From Limnephilus marmoratus (Eukaryota > Arthropoda > Insecta > Trichoptera > Limnephilidae), in assembly GCA_917880885.1 (NCBI GenBank), contig OU862912.1:46115117-46179116 (forward strand): 64,000 bases of DNA. Direction: 5' to 3'. The notes beneath the pieces were generated by a model. The model was not told the origin of the DNA, ran no database searches, and saw only the letters and a program-made list of their open reading frames with translations. The translations under genes and the position numbers were made by a program. The first letter of the stretch is position 1, and each line of letters begins with the position of its first letter. This document shows positions 54,000-64,000 of this stretch, piece by piece.

Positions 54000-54281
54000 A
54001 AGAACAACAAAAATATATTGAGTACCATTTTTTAACTGGAAAGAACAACAAAAATAAGTTGAGTACCATTTTTTAACTGGAAAGAACAACAAAAATAAGT
54101 TGAGTACCATTTTTTGACTGGAAAGAATAACAAAAATATATTGAGTACCATTTCTTAACTGGAAAGAACAACAAAAATAAGTTGAGTACCATTTTTTGAC
54201 TGGAAAGAACAACAAAAATATATTGAGTACCATTTCTTAACTGGAAAGAACAACAAAAATAAGTTGAGTACCATTTTTTAA
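54000..54281. repeat. 41-bp minisatellite, about seven copies, repeating a splice-acceptor-like site
   Basis: Period 41 bp, starts at 54000, 54041, 54082, 54123, 54164, 54205 and 54246 (last one partial). Minus-strand unit: TTTTTGTTGTTCTTTCCAG, TTAAAAAATGGTACTCAA. Units differ only by ATATATT/ATAAGTT and TTTTAAC/TTCTTAAC/TTTTGAC changes. The first unit blends into the acceptor of the exon at 53867-53994. Since three units make 123 nt without stops, a 138-codon minus frame exists, but it only mirrors the array. Confidence 0.9.
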
Positions 54282-55435
54282 TCAGTTATAGCTATTACTT
54301 AGGCGATGCGATGGGAAGTAATGCAAAGTCAGGTGATTATGGTTTGAAAATTTGGTCGCTTCAATAAAATAAAAATTCATAAAAAAATTATGTAAAAATT
54401 CAGAAAGTACAATGGGCATGTGTATCCTATTTCTTACAGCTAACCTAATTGATAAGAAGCAGAGTACATTATAATATTTTAGTATGTAAACATACAAAGA
54501 GAAGCAGAGGTATTTATTTCATGTGCAGTAGTCGTTTAGTGATTTACAACACTAAAAGGAATGTTTTTAGTGATGATTTAAATTAAAGTATATCATGTAT
54601 TTGTTTAATGCCACGTGGAAGGTTGTATAGTTTAATGGTCATGTAGAAGGGTTCTTTTTGAATTTTTATTTTTATTTTGAAAAAATAAAGTATAGAGCCC
54701 CTAAAAATGTTTTGAAGTTCAAAATCTCCTAATTATAAACCCCCTTTCGAATATGGTTTTATTATATTATTTGGGAAATTAGGTAATTATAGATATTAAA
54801 TAATTAATTAAATTAAGTTATTTTCAGCATGATCGGAAAACATTTTAATGTTTGTGCCGGAACTTATCAAAATAAATTAAAATATTCGACGTTTGTTTCG
54901 CATAAATCGAAATAGACCGGTAGAAGTTAAGCGGGAATTTCGACTTTATCGCCATCTGCGTAAATCAATCGATTTTTTGTACTCACTTATACTACAGTAG
55001 CAACGTTACCGACTGCAAAGTTAAAAGCATATAGATCTGTAGCGTTTTTTGAGAGGACGAAAAACAGCAGAATGAGTGAATTCGAATATTACTTTTAAAA
55101 TGTAAAAACTAAATAAAATAACCAGATTTAAATGTCCGGGTTAAATTTTCCCCAAAAAAAAAAAAAAGGAAAAAAAGAAGGAAAAACTAAACCCTTTCAC
55201 ACACTTCCCCAAATGATCATCTAGTCAACCCACGCTATGCAATTGCACTATATAAGTATTATAAATACAAGAACAACATGTCAACCTACTAGAGACCAAA
55301 TGGGAATATAATTCACCGACTCCAGATATTTTCATATCAGAGGGTTCGGCTCTGTGGCATTTCTAATTGAACCTATAAATCCTACCGATCTCTCAATATA
55401 AATATTTAAAAATTATTATTCTTTTTCATTTTAAT
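54282..55435. other. Non-coding, nothing recognised
   Basis: AT-rich. A short match to the last 12 bases of let-7 at 54617 was examined and rejected. Confidence 0.4.
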
Positions 55436-55680
55436 ATAGTTATTATTAATTAAGATCTTGTTATTATTAATTTATATCTATTTATTATTAATTTTGATTT
55501 ATTCATTAAGAACTAGTTATTATTCATTAAGAACTAGTTATTATTCATTTAGATCTAGTTACTATTCATTTAGAGCTAGTTATTATTAATTTTGAACTAG
55601 TTATTATTCACTTACATCTATTATTATTCATTTAGATCTAGTTATTATTCATTTAGATCTAGTTATTATTCTTTTAGAAT
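55436..55680. repeat. AT-rich tandem array, about 21-23-bp unit
   Basis: About eleven units of GTTATTATTCATTTAGATCTA and variants (TTAATTTTGATTTATTC, CATTAAGAACTA). Confidence 0.85.
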
Positions 55681-56228
55681 ACCAGCATGAGTCATAATTT
55701 CCTTGAGCCTCGAGAGGTGACATCGTCGAACGTGACAATATTTGGACTAATATTTGCAGACAACATTTAGTTTCCTCTTCTAACCGAAACGTGAAGCTTA
55801 AACTAACATACGGATAAGTCAGGGGTGGTTAACTTGGGGCAAAATTACTTAACTCTACCAAAAGCAGTAATGCACACTTGAAGACGCTACGGTACATACG
55901 TATTTATCTAAGTTCTCCCGGCTTCTTACTACAAGAAAAGTAAATGAAATACAACTTTTATAAAACAACAACTCCTGGTGGTTAGAAATACATTCTTAAA
56001 AGATTGTCAATTAATTAGATTTGTTGTGAATATTTTTTAATAAATCCATAGAATCTACACACAGTTCAAACAGAAAAGTTAGTTCCTCGTGTGATCGCTT
56101 ATCTACAGAAAAGTTTGAAAAATTATAAAAGCAACTTTTTCGACCAGAGAAAATAGTTTTTCTATAAAAAATGTGTTCAGTTCACACGCGGTAGAAGTGA
56201 AACTTACAGATAACTAAAGTACACAAGT
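55681..56228. other. Non-coding, nothing recognised
   Basis: No coding or RNA feature supported. Confidence 0.4.
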
Positions 56229-56337
56229 GTGGGGAGGCTACGAAGCACAGGACAAAAAGTAGACCGATAGACTACGAAGCACCACACAAAGAGTAGACCG
56301 ATAGGCGACGAAGCACCGCATAAAGAAGAGACCGATT
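56229..56337. repeat. Three-copy tandem repeat, about 36-38 bp
   Basis: CTACGAAGCACAGGACAAAA, AGTAGACCGATAGA; then CTACGAAGCACCACACAAAG, AGTAGACCGATAGG; then CGACGAAGCACCGCATAAAG, AAGAGACCGAT. Confidence 0.85.
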
Positions 56338-57399
56338 ATTATTATATCTCATTCTCTCGCAGGGTAAATCCTATAGATGTGTGTGTTTGTCTCTTTTTAG
56401 TGCCGCTTTTTCGTTTCATGAGTTTCAAATCACAACGGTGCTAAAGAAGTTTTCACTTCAAAGACTATGACAATCGAAAAACATTACATTGACAAGTATA
56501 GTTCCTGATCTCACCGTAAGAGTAGATATATTTCAACATTTTACATTACTTACAAAGGACACAAACTATCCTCACAAACAACCGTTTCGCAATTGTGCAC
56601 AGCACCCTACCAGGGGCCCAACGGTGGCGAGGAGATATTTGACACTGGGGATGAGCCGGGCCCTCCCCGCCAGCACCCCCGGCCCAGCACCCCAGATATT
56701 TGCACTATCTTACACTATTTGTACACACCGCTTGCACACCAGGGACACGGGAGGACCGACCAGATAAGAGCGGAACATTAAACCCGCTTCGGGAGTGTTT
56801 GTACATTACTCAGCTGGGCGGTGGTAAGAAAGAGTTATGTTACTACTTTCTACTTGTGTTCGACGGGTTTTTGCACTGGTGTTGTGAAACTCTCTTCTAG
56901 AGTCTGTGCAAGTCAAGTCCTTGAAGCTTTCCAATCACATTAATCTAATAAAGCGAAAATATATTTCACCAAAACCTAGCTAATCCTTTTAGAAAGGGTA
57001 TTTTTTCAACTACCTATAAATGCGTTGTACCGTAAATGTAGAGTAAATGTAGAATGCATTTATTAATGTTCTCCAAATTGACCTTGAAAAAATCACATCT
57101 TTGCGATTCTTTTAAAGACATAAAAAAACCATCCCTTAATTATATACAATTCTTAATGTTCTCAAAAGTTGTCTTGGACAGAAGCAAATTATCAAAGCAA
57201 ACCATTCCTTTGTTAAGAATATTATGAACTAAATATACAATTTAGCTGTCCTGAAACGGGTATTCTTCCCAGTTGGACAGACAAAGTGTCTCATTGTAAA
57301 TTGTAATGTATTGTAATATATATGCATTTGTAAATAAATATATAAAAATCATAATAAAATGGGCCCAATAAGCTTTAAAAAACATTACAGTTAAATTAT
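56338..57399. other. Non-coding, with a GC-rich patch
   Basis: 56590-56780 is GC-rich and open in two plus frames (GPNGGEEIFDTGDEPGPP and an overlapping one), with no recognised domain. It could be part of an unknown repeat. Confidence 0.35.
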
Positions 57400-57414
57400 T
57401 TCAAATTAGCTTTT

Positions 57415-57625
57415 ACCTGCGGCTTTACTTGCATGGTATTAGAGAAAAATCACTGTACAGAGAATTTTCCTACTGAATTGAAATGTTTTCTGAAATGAAA
57501 AGTAGCCTATGTCATTTCGCAGGCCTCCAACTATCCCTAAGCAAAAAATCACGTCGTTCGGTCACTCCATTTCGACATAAAAGGACAAACAAACACACTT
57601 GCATTTATAATATTGCCTGGGAAAA
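57415..57625 (+). mobile_element. Possible decayed retroelement 3' end
   Basis: TTTCGCAGGCCTCCAACTAT, AAAAAATCACGTCGTTCGGT, AGGACAAACAAACACACTTG and CATTTATAATATT resemble the common arthropod retroelement 3' phrase (..AAATCCGTTCAG.., ..AACAAACA..., CTTTCGCATTTATAATATTA). It is diverged and I cannot assign a family. Confidence 0.4.
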
Positions 57626-57777
57626 TATTTGAAGATAGATAGTACGCCAAATAAGCTTAAAAGCCTTAAAAAAAACATTTTACATAGCGCATGTCACAGA
57701 CAGTCGCGTTTTTATGATGGTGTGAAAAGGTTCAGATTCCTTCTGAAGGTAGAAGTCAATTATTTTTTTTTAAATTA

Positions 57778-57912
57778 AAAGAAAGACAAACATTTCCGGA
57801 TTACGAATAATCTATCAATACTTGAAAATTCTACAAAGGACTTAGTCAGCCGAGGAATCGAACACACCCGGGTGGAACCCAAACGTGATGACAACTCAGT
57901 CACTGACCGGTC
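57778..57912 (-). mobile_element. Family D SINE, internally deleted copy
   Basis: AAAGACAAACATTTCCGGAT, AATCTATCAATACTTGAAAA, then directly GTCAGCCGAGGAATCGAACA (reverse B-box) and TGACAACTCAGTCACTGACC (reverse A-box). The middle part (CATCACCACTC..TTTTCGGC) is missing. Confidence 0.75.
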
Positions 57913-58625
57913 CAATTATAAGCTACATGTAGATAAAACATTACACTAAAGCTATCAGAACACAACAATAATTCTGATAAAAATCCATAAAATATACAGG
58001 TATGTATTTTCAATAAACAGTATCTATGTAATCCTGTTTAAATATTAAAAAAGTAAAAAGCATTGATATACCTACATAAAAAAATAATGAGTTCACTTTC
58101 AGCAAACGCTTAAACCTTGTATTGAGTTGGTCAAGTTTCCACGCCGTATTCGTGGCATGTCATCCTAGTGGGGAAACAATTTAGAATTACAACAACTGTG
58201 GATTGCTGACAGCGGGTGTCAGCCTGACATAGTGGCTGCCGTAAGATGTTTGCGGAATTCTGCGGGCAAGACCAGGCTTTGTCTGCGCACTCAGCTCAGA
58301 GCGGTCTTATTCATCGCTATGCCATTTTATGAAGATGATAAAATGACTAAGATTTAGTTTAAAAACGAATAAAAATAGTAGATATTCAGGATGAAATTAA
58401 AAAATGAAGAAAAATCATTAATAATCAATTGTTTATAAAGTTTAGCTAAATTTATGTTCTCGGTAAAACTCAAATTTATTATCGATCTCGTTCTTTGCTG
58501 TCTCTTTTATCTTCTAATATATCTCTTAGAATTTATATATGAACATGAACCAATGTTTATTTTGTACTTCAGTTGCTTTTCTGTTGGTATGAAATAAACT
58601 TATTTCGATCACCTTTTTAAATCGA
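57913..58625. other. Non-coding, nothing recognised
   Basis: No feature supported. Confidence 0.4.
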
Positions 58626-58995
58626 CAGCCTCCTTGGTCGAGGGGCAATTGGTCTCAATTGATCCGGAGGTCACGGGTTCAAATCACGGCGTGCGCAAGT
58701 AAATTTTATTTGCGTGATTTGTTTAACAGTTTAAAATAATATAATGTACATTTGCAGCATAATCCAGAGTGAAAGACATTCTCAGTATCGCCCTGGTGTA
58801 AGACCAACATTCAGAATTGAAAAGTTGCTTAAAATTGTTTTAGATGTGTTTGGTGACTAGATCTGAATAGCCATTATCCCCCACCTTACTCCTCATCTCC
58901 TTCCCCTCCCGACTTACCTTCAGCCTCACAACATACCTAATTTGTGATGCATTGGGGGAGGTTGGGAGCATTTGACTCTTGTGCGGTATTCACAT
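58626..58995 (+). mobile_element. Family A SINE, near full length, copy 3
   Basis: Head CCTTGGTCGAGGGGCAATTG (A-box) and GGTCACGGGTTCAAATCACG (B-box), then GTGCGCAAGTAAATTTTATT, GTAAGACCAACATTCAGAAT, GATCTGAATAGCC, CCTCATCTCCTTCCCCTCCC, TGACTCTTGTGCGGTATTCA and a T/A-rich end. The isoacceptor-like part differs from copies 1 and 2 (TCTCAATTGATCCGGAGG against CTTGACTCGCAATCCGAAGG), suggesting two head variants. Confidence 0.85.
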
Positions 58996-59949
58996 TTTTT
59001 TTAATCAATATTTTGGTATTTTTATTTTTTTTTACCTTCATCGAACGTTTTTTTCAAGTAAATAATAAATCTTCAGGATATACTTTTATCAATAAAATTA
59101 ATTTATCGAGCGACTTCATTAAATATACCACAAAAGCCATGATTAAATCCCAAATGCTATTTTCGATAAATTTAAACAACACTGAGATAAAAGTGCGTAC
59201 AGACAAAAAAAACATCTAAATAATGCTGTTACACAATTTACATAAGCGTGTGTTGTTATTCGCATTCTGTACTTCCATATAGGTGACTGCAGAAATGTTG
59301 TAGTAATTTTCTGCACCCTGTTACTTAAAGATGCAATTTTTACACAAATATTTACCCTGTTAGGGGAAGTTCGGAGATAGCTTACCCCAAGCGACTGCTT
59401 GTCGTTAGTCTTATTGAAGTGTTGGGAAAACATTTGCAAAAGGGATTTCACTGATAAGGCTTACGAAGGGCCCTTACAGGTACACTGATAAAAATAAAAT
59501 ATATCCAAATAAGGGTTGTACGTAAAACTTGTGTTAACGTTATGTCCAAAAGATCCCATTAACCAGATACAGATTAAATAGGATAATCTCTACGCTATGA
59601 ATCAATTTTTTAAAATAGATCGCTGAAATGAATGCACGAGGAACATGTTTTACAATGTTTCGTTTAATTTAATGTCACCTTTTGAGGGAACCCACAAAAA
59701 GTGAAAAATTCAGGAATTCAATGATTTGAATTCCGTTTATCCCATTCTAACGAATAAAAATGACTTACGTTTTTTTTTAAATTAGGCAATTCACCCTAAA
59801 AAGAGTGCTTTGTTAATTTAAAGATAAATAAATATTATTGTTTTTTTTTTACATTTTGGAATAGGAAGTACCTATTGATGTTTGTCTAGGATTTCTATTA
59901 TTTTTAAAGGGTGCAACTTTATTTTGAATATTATCTTTATAAATTTAAA
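58996..59949. other. Non-coding, nothing recognised
   Basis: Frames at 58944-59219 plus and 59143-59451 minus show no known domain. Confidence 0.4.
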
Positions 59950-60245
59950 ATGTTGCATGCTAAAAGTATAACGCACTTAATTTTCTGACCTTAAATTTTT
60001 TGAATGAAAGATCTGACGAATATGAGTAGGGTTTTTAAAAAAAAAATAATAATTATTAGTTTTTGTGATATGTAAATTGTTTGTGTTTGATTTGTATATG
60101 TACCGCCCCATCCTATAATGCCGTATGGTATAATTGATTGACATAAAGCGAAGTATGTGGTTCTAAGTAATTTTTCGTTTAAAATATCTCTTAAACATCT
60201 AAATATATATGTTAGTTTCCTTACTCTGTAAATATATATTGCCAA
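59950..60245 (-). pseudogene. CR1-like LINE, reverse transcriptase thumb region remnant
   Basis: Minus frame: VRKLTYIFRCLRDILNEKLL, TTYFALCQSIIPYGIIGWGG, TYTNQTQTIYISQKLIIII, then after a frameshift in an A run, PYSYSSDLSFKKFKVRKLSA, LYF-stop. The R.L..L...L....L...Y.AL....I.YG...WG block followed by Q+K.I and a K..KV..L...Y block is typical for CR1-group LINEs downstream of the catalytic RT motifs. Dead by truncation and frameshift. Confidence 0.8.
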
Positions 60246-61039
60246 ATAAAAGTTTTTATTGTTATTTTCATATTTATAACGGATAGCAGAATCTTTTTTT
60301 TTTATTTTGATACAAAATTTTATATTTCATAATACAATCCAATAATGTTGGCCTCAGTGGGTGGCTTACCCATGCTGAGACCCCCATTTGCATCAGGCAT
60401 TATCATTAGACATTGTAAATTCTCTTTTGATGGTAAGTTTTTCGCATTTTGTTATCAGTAATGTCCACCAAAAAATTATTACCCAAAACCTAACACGAGA
60501 TGTGCGCGATATTGAAAAAGAGTTTTCTTTTTTGAAATCTGTGAATCTTTTTCCATTCTGGCCGAACGCATTTAGATAAAGGGAAAGAATTACGAACGGG
60601 GCCCGCCACGGACTGGGGCGCCATCCATCGGGCCCCAATCTGACAAAACCGCCCCAAAACTGTCCCAAGGGACTGCGCCACTGGGGAGGGGTTCAAAACC
60701 ATTTTAAGGGGACTGAAACCTGATTTAAAACGACTGTAAGGAATATTGAAGCCTCTTGTTAGCAGAACTGTCCAGTCAATCGAATGAATATAACTGAATA
60801 TATTGTACCTTAGATAGACTACGTAGTAAGCATTCAAAATAAGAAGATAGTTTGAAAGGAAGATATTTAAATATGAATTTTAGAGGGAGAGGACTAATAT
60901 TAAAAACCGATAATTTATTTATTTATTAATCTTAAGTTAGCTCACATCTTTGTGTGTGCTAATATTTTATAAAGATATAAACATTTACATTGGTTGGCAA
61001 ACATTGTCATTCCTTAAATATTACACATAAATAAAGAAA
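60246..61039. other. Non-coding, nothing recognised
   Basis: A GC-rich patch at 60598-60690 gives short frames without a motif. It lies between two CR1-like remnants on the same strand, but I could not read LINE protein through it. Confidence 0.4.
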
Positions 61040-61375
61040 TTAATAATTGAGGTAGACATACTTTCGTAATTCTTTTTTAAACTTATTTATATTTTCTATG
61101 TCAGTAATTTCATTCGGGATGTTGTTATACAGTTGGACGGCCTGGTACATCAGAGATTTCTGGGTGCTTGATTTTTTTCTTGTCGGCAGTCTAATTTGCT
61201 TTGAATTTCTTGTCCCGTGTCCGTATGTTTCGTTATTATAATGTATTTTTCTTTGTAGTTCCTTAGACATCATCCCCATAGACATCATCCCCATAATGAT
61301 TAAGCGAAAATTGTGAAAATCTTTAATAAAAAACGACTCGTCTAAAATAGAGCAAAAGTCACTCGACAAATCCAT
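61040..61375 (-). pseudogene. CR1-like LINE C-terminal remnant, longest frame
   Basis: Minus frame of 111 codons: DFCSILDESFFIKDFHNFRL, a small internal duplication (IMGMMSMGMMS), KIHYNNETYGHGTRNSKQIR, LPTRKKSSTQKSLMYQAVQL, YNNIPNEITDIENINKFKKE, LRKYVYLNY-stop. The H-x-TRN/IRLP..., TQKSLxYQAVxLYNxIPxEI and FKKELRKYV series is the CR1-group ORF2 end. The first 20 residues link it to the dispersed repeat at 9120-9530 and 34810-35216. It continues the order of the remnant at 59950-60245 in the LINE, but lies on the wrong side of it for one colinear element, so these are separate copies or a rearrangement. Confidence 0.8.
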
Positions 61376-61518
61376 AAGTTGCCCATAGTCCAGTAAACGA
61401 ATGGTCCAAAAGGAGGTGTAGAGTGCGTGAGCAGGAACCTAAGCGATTCTTTCAGGACTTGTTTAGGGTGCTTAGGGTGTGAACATACTAAAAGTCCTGA
61501 CGTCTAGGTGGTGAGCTA

Positions 61519-61539
61519 GGGGGGGGAGGGGGGGGGGGG
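61519..61539 (+). repeat. Poly-G tract, possible G-quadruplex
   Basis: A run of G broken only by one A and a final A, at about 61519-61539. It sits near the presumed left border of the Academ-like element. Confidence 0.7.
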
Positions 61540-61544
61540 AAGGT

Positions 61545-61929
61545 CCCGATTTTCGGGTTTCCGTTTATATCTCAAAAACGGTGCGTCGCAGAGGAAAACT
61601 TTTTTAGAATAAGTAAAAGCTCATAAAATTATCTACAACTTTTATTCTATACGTAATTTTGGAAATCCCAACCGTTTTTGAGTTATACGCTCCACAAATG
61701 TCAATATTTTCGAAAAAAATCATTTTACCTCACATTTTTCATCAAACATTCCTTCATATCGTCTAAAATATTCATCCAAGAAAGAAATTCATTTGAAAGA
61801 AGTTGTAAATAATTTAATTACCTTTTAGAATATATATACATATGTAAATAAACCTCCAACCAGTAAATATTTACAGCAATTTTAAGTTTTTTCGTAAAAT
61901 GTCATTTTCAGAAAAAGCTGTTTTTTCTT
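61545..61929. mobile_element. Non-coding flank of the Academ-like element
   Basis: Contains an inverted pair ATCTCAAAAACGGT (61569) and AACCGTTTTTGAGTTATA (61668), about 85 bp apart. The phrase CTCAAAAACGGTGCGTCG is one I associate with transposon flanks in arthropods, from memory only. No coding here. Confidence 0.4.
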
Positions 61930-62360
61930 ACCAAATTATTAAGACGGGTTTTTTCTTCATCGGAAATTCCTTATTAATTTTTGCACGCAAGACAGCAGGT
62001 AAGTTGTTCTCGAGCAGATGATTAGTGGAATTCATTTTATAATCATTATTATTGTGATGGGTGATTAGATTAGTCGTCGGAGATGCTACAATAACGTGCT
62101 ACGATGCTGTTCGAGTTGGTAGAAAAGGCAATGAATGCGATAGTGGGCTTGACATTCTCAGACATCAAGTTGTCCCGCAAACTTCGGGCATTCCCAATGT
62201 CTTCTGTCAGCTCGTCGATAAAAAATCACGATGAAAAGGTTGCAGTTGACCCAACATTGCTGTTTCAGCGGATGTGTTAAGCAAACGATCAGATGAAGAT
62301 TTGATGAAATTCTTTGAGTATGAGTTGGCCCCATTTCCCTTGGCACTGTTCTCAATAACA
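61930..62360 (+). pseudogene. Academ-like gene, N-terminal fragment in forward orientation
   Basis: An upstream piece (GNSLLIFARKTAG) ends at a donor-like GACAGCAG/GTAAGTTG at about 61998. The next coding piece (62132-62265) reads NAIVGLTFSDIKLSRKLRAF, PMSSV..., KNHDEKVAVDPTLLFQRM, then after a stop and frameshift KRSDEDLMKFFEYELAPFPL, ALF. The DPxLLFQR ... YEL.PFP.ALF order is what I recall upstream of the nuclease domain in the same metazoan transposon protein family. The rest of that family is encoded on the opposite strand at 62398-63690. Left and right pieces thus converge, which shows rearrangement. Confidence 0.6.
61960..62252. repeat. Left arm of an inverted repeat (partner 63747-64000)
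   Basis: AAATTCCTTATTAATTTTTG, CAGGTAAGTTGTTCTCGAGC, GTGATGGGTGATTAGATTAG, GGCTTGACATTCTCAGACAT and CACGATGAAAAGGTTGCAGT all recur inverted at 63747-64000. The left arm has about 33 extra bases near 62105. The right arm is cut by the window end. The arm includes an exon of the transposon gene and its upstream intron, so it is an inverted duplication of gene sequence rather than a plain terminal repeat, unless the element's termini overlap coding sequence. Confidence 0.85.
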
Positions 62361-62397
62361 TCATGTTACACTCTCAACTTTATATGGATTCACGTTA

Positions 62398-63690
62398 TCA
62401 TATCCTCTTTGGACGTGAGGGTCCTGGCAAGCGTTGTTCATCCATGGCATCCTCATTCTCAGTAGTGGATGGTTCTTGCTGAAAGGGCTCTACGTCGTCT
62501 TCATCGTCGGCTTCATCGTCGTCCTCGGCAACAGGCACGCTATTGAAGCATCTCCCTTGGCAGTGAAGGCATGCTGCAGAACAGGTCAGCATTGCTTTTC
62601 GGCATCCATATTTGCCAATTGCACAATCCTTGGTGCAGCGGCAAAATATCATTTTCAGAAGGACCTCCGGTGCTGGAGGATCTTCTATTGTAATTGGCAC
62701 CAGGGTGTCTCCTTCGTGTTTCCACCCCCATTCTTCAGGGGGCAGCTCAATTCCGAGCCACTGCTGAACTAGGTGGTATGTCCGCCGGGAATGCTGTTTA
62801 GCTGCACTCTCTATTGGAGGGGGGGAGCTGATATCAGGCTTCATATTTGCCACGGACATTGTGAACGACTGGAAGCGGTACTGGTTAAGGGAGGTCTGTC
62901 TTTTTGGCGCCGCATACCATTTCAGGAAGCATTTATTTCCAGCCTCTTCAACCTCGCCGTGAGTGGAGGAGGGGTTGTAAAAGATCATTGCCGCTTGCTT
63001 GATCATTTTTGACTCCAAATACAATTTTGAAAAGCCCAACTTGCTTCTGCTGAAAGTTGCAGACGTTGTATCGCATCCGGTAAATGAATGTAAAAATATG
63101 ATGTATTCAAATCCACGATGCTGCATCTCTTGGGTGGACAGTGCCATTGTTTTGGTTTTTCCTCGTCCGGGTTTCAGCAGCAGAATATCTTAGGTGGGAG
63201 GAGTGGAAGCAATCAAAAGGACAGTGAGGTCCACATTCTCACCAAAGACAGCCACAGAGTTGTGAAAGGATAATTCCACAGCAATCTTCACGATAAGGAC
63301 ATCAGCATCATCGGTGGCCTGAAGAGTCTGTATCCCATTCTCCCGAAACTTTGTCTGTAGTAAGGAAATGAAGTTACTTTTGTTGGTAGGATTGGATAAA
63401 AAATCTTCCTGTTTAACGGGCATTGATTTGATCCATGTCAAATTGATGTCGGCTGACCTTCTCAGTATGTATCGTCGCATCTGTTCTTATGATTTCGTAC
63501 TATTGGATGGGTTTGCTCACCCATCAAATACCACAGTGCGAGTCATTCCAGGATAGTGGTGATAGACATAGGTGATATAACGATCACAAATTGCGGCAAC
63601 GGAGGCATCTTTTTGTCAAATTACTCTGTGTAGTAGAAATCCTCCGTCCACAACAATGTTCATCTGAGACAGTAGAACAGTTTTTTGGTA
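62398..63690 (-). pseudogene. Academ-like transposon gene: XPG/FEN1-type nuclease domain plus cysteine-rich tail
   Basis: One frame of about 425 codons, broken by four in-frame stops (63616-63618, 63517-63519, 63487-63489, 63190-63192) but no frameshift. Acidic signatures follow FEN1/XPG order: VVDGGFLLHR, TRTVVFDG, QATDDADVLIV, FGENVDLTVLL and HSFTGCDTTSA (FEN1 has GSDY here). The GEN may replace an aspartate of the two-metal site. Next come CFLKWYAAPKRQTSLNQYRF, YHLVQQWLGIELPPEEWGW, APEVLLKMIFC, then a tesmin/CXC-like cysteine cluster (CRCTKDC, GCRK, CSAACLHCQGRC) and an acidic tail to the stop at 62398. Academ DNA transposons are known to carry an XPG nuclease and cysteine-rich region; assignment to them is inference. 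Nuclease pseudogene status is certain from the stops. Confidence 0.7.
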
Positions 63691-64000
63691 GGCTCGAATA
63701 AGCTATACAGAACAGATTTAGTTGTCTTTCGCATCCCAGTTTCATTCAACTGCAACCTTTTCATCGTGATTTTTTATCGACGAGCTGACAGAAGACATTG
63801 GGAATGCCCGAAGTTTGCGGGACAACTTGATGTCTGAGAATGTCAAGCCCACTATCGCATTCATTCACGTTATTGTAGCATCTCCGACGACTAACCTAAT
63901 CACCCATCACAATAATAATGATTATAAAATGAATTCCACTAATCATCTGTTCGAGAACAACTTACCTGCTATCTTGCGTGCAAAAATTATTAAGGAATTT
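63691..64000 (-). repeat. Right arm of the inverted repeat and upstream part of the Academ-like gene
   Basis: 63747-64000 mirrors 61960-62252 and runs off the window. On the minus strand it encodes the same NAIVGLTFSDIKLSRKLRAF exon and then, past the repeat border at about 63747, leads toward the nuclease domain with part of the LLFQR...FPLALF segment missing. Another stop lies between the arm and the nuclease domain. Confidence 0.75.

Noticed and set aside
53817..54233. 138-codon minus-strand open frame as a gene
   Set aside because: It is the 41-bp minisatellite translated through its three frames, plus the real exon at its end; composition is repeat-driven.
54600..54640. Possible let-7 microRNA (GGTTGTATAGTTT)
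   Set aside because: Only the 3' portion matches. The seed (TGAGGTAG) is absent and no foldback partner lies within 100 bp.
61960..64000. Simple reading of the inverted repeats as the transposon's own terminal inverted repeats
   Set aside because: The arms contain a coding exon and an intron donor of the element's gene, so they are better explained as an inverted duplication. True termini were not identified.

Overview
This window reads as arthropod, most likely insect, nuclear DNA: AT-rich, with no long open host gene, very dense in short retroposons, MITE-like elements, Helitrons and LINE relics. The order cannot be fixed from sequence alone; the Helitron ends would fit several insect orders. 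Almost all open frames are chance or transposon-derived. The one convincing host-gene signal is a GC-rich 128-bp internal exon at 53867-53994 (minus strand), coding a charged, coiled-coil-like peptide with AG/GT borders. Much of the window may therefore be intron or flank of a large minus-strand gene.

Layout. 0.4-1.8 kb: a foldback repeat split by a tRNA-derived SINE. 2-6 kb: retroposon tails, a tandem array, Helitron ends. 7.2-7.6 kb: a tandem duplication. 9.1-10.1 kb: a dispersed repeat and a foldback with hammerhead-ribozyme-like motifs at both ends. 10.9-11.45 kb: a GC-rich minisatellite. 14 kb: a possible TATA/Inr promoter. 14.9-15.6 kb: a truncated LINE. 20-25 kb: LINE 3' ends, a hAT-like MITE holding a PIF/Harbinger-like MITE, and SINEs. 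30.4-31.2 kb: an inverted duplication with 12-bp target-site duplications. 32-38 kb: CR1-like LINE relics, Helitron, ribozyme-like motifs. 39.5-41 kb: a hAT relic inside a SINE with a perfect 8-bp duplication. 44-51 kb: more SINE and LINE tails, a second hAT-like MITE holding a Helitron, and a TIR element. 53.9-54.3 kb: the host exon with a 41-bp array repeating its splice acceptor. 57-61 kb: SINEs and CR1-like relics. 61.5-64 kb: a rearranged, Academ-like transposon gene with an XPG/FEN1-type nuclease domain and a cysteine-rich tail.

Main points of interest: (1) recurring CTGANGA / hairpin / GAAA motifs with compensating stem changes and a possible cleavage site, which look like hammerhead ribozymes of retroelements; (2) the Academ-like XPG nuclease pseudogene, present as two fragments in opposite orientation sharing an inverted exon; (3) a SINE whose tail matches a resident LINE; (4) the splice-acceptor minisatellite; (5) several insertions datable by exact target-site duplications. 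SINE and repeat family letters are labels for this window only. All identities come from reading the sequence; no database search was run.
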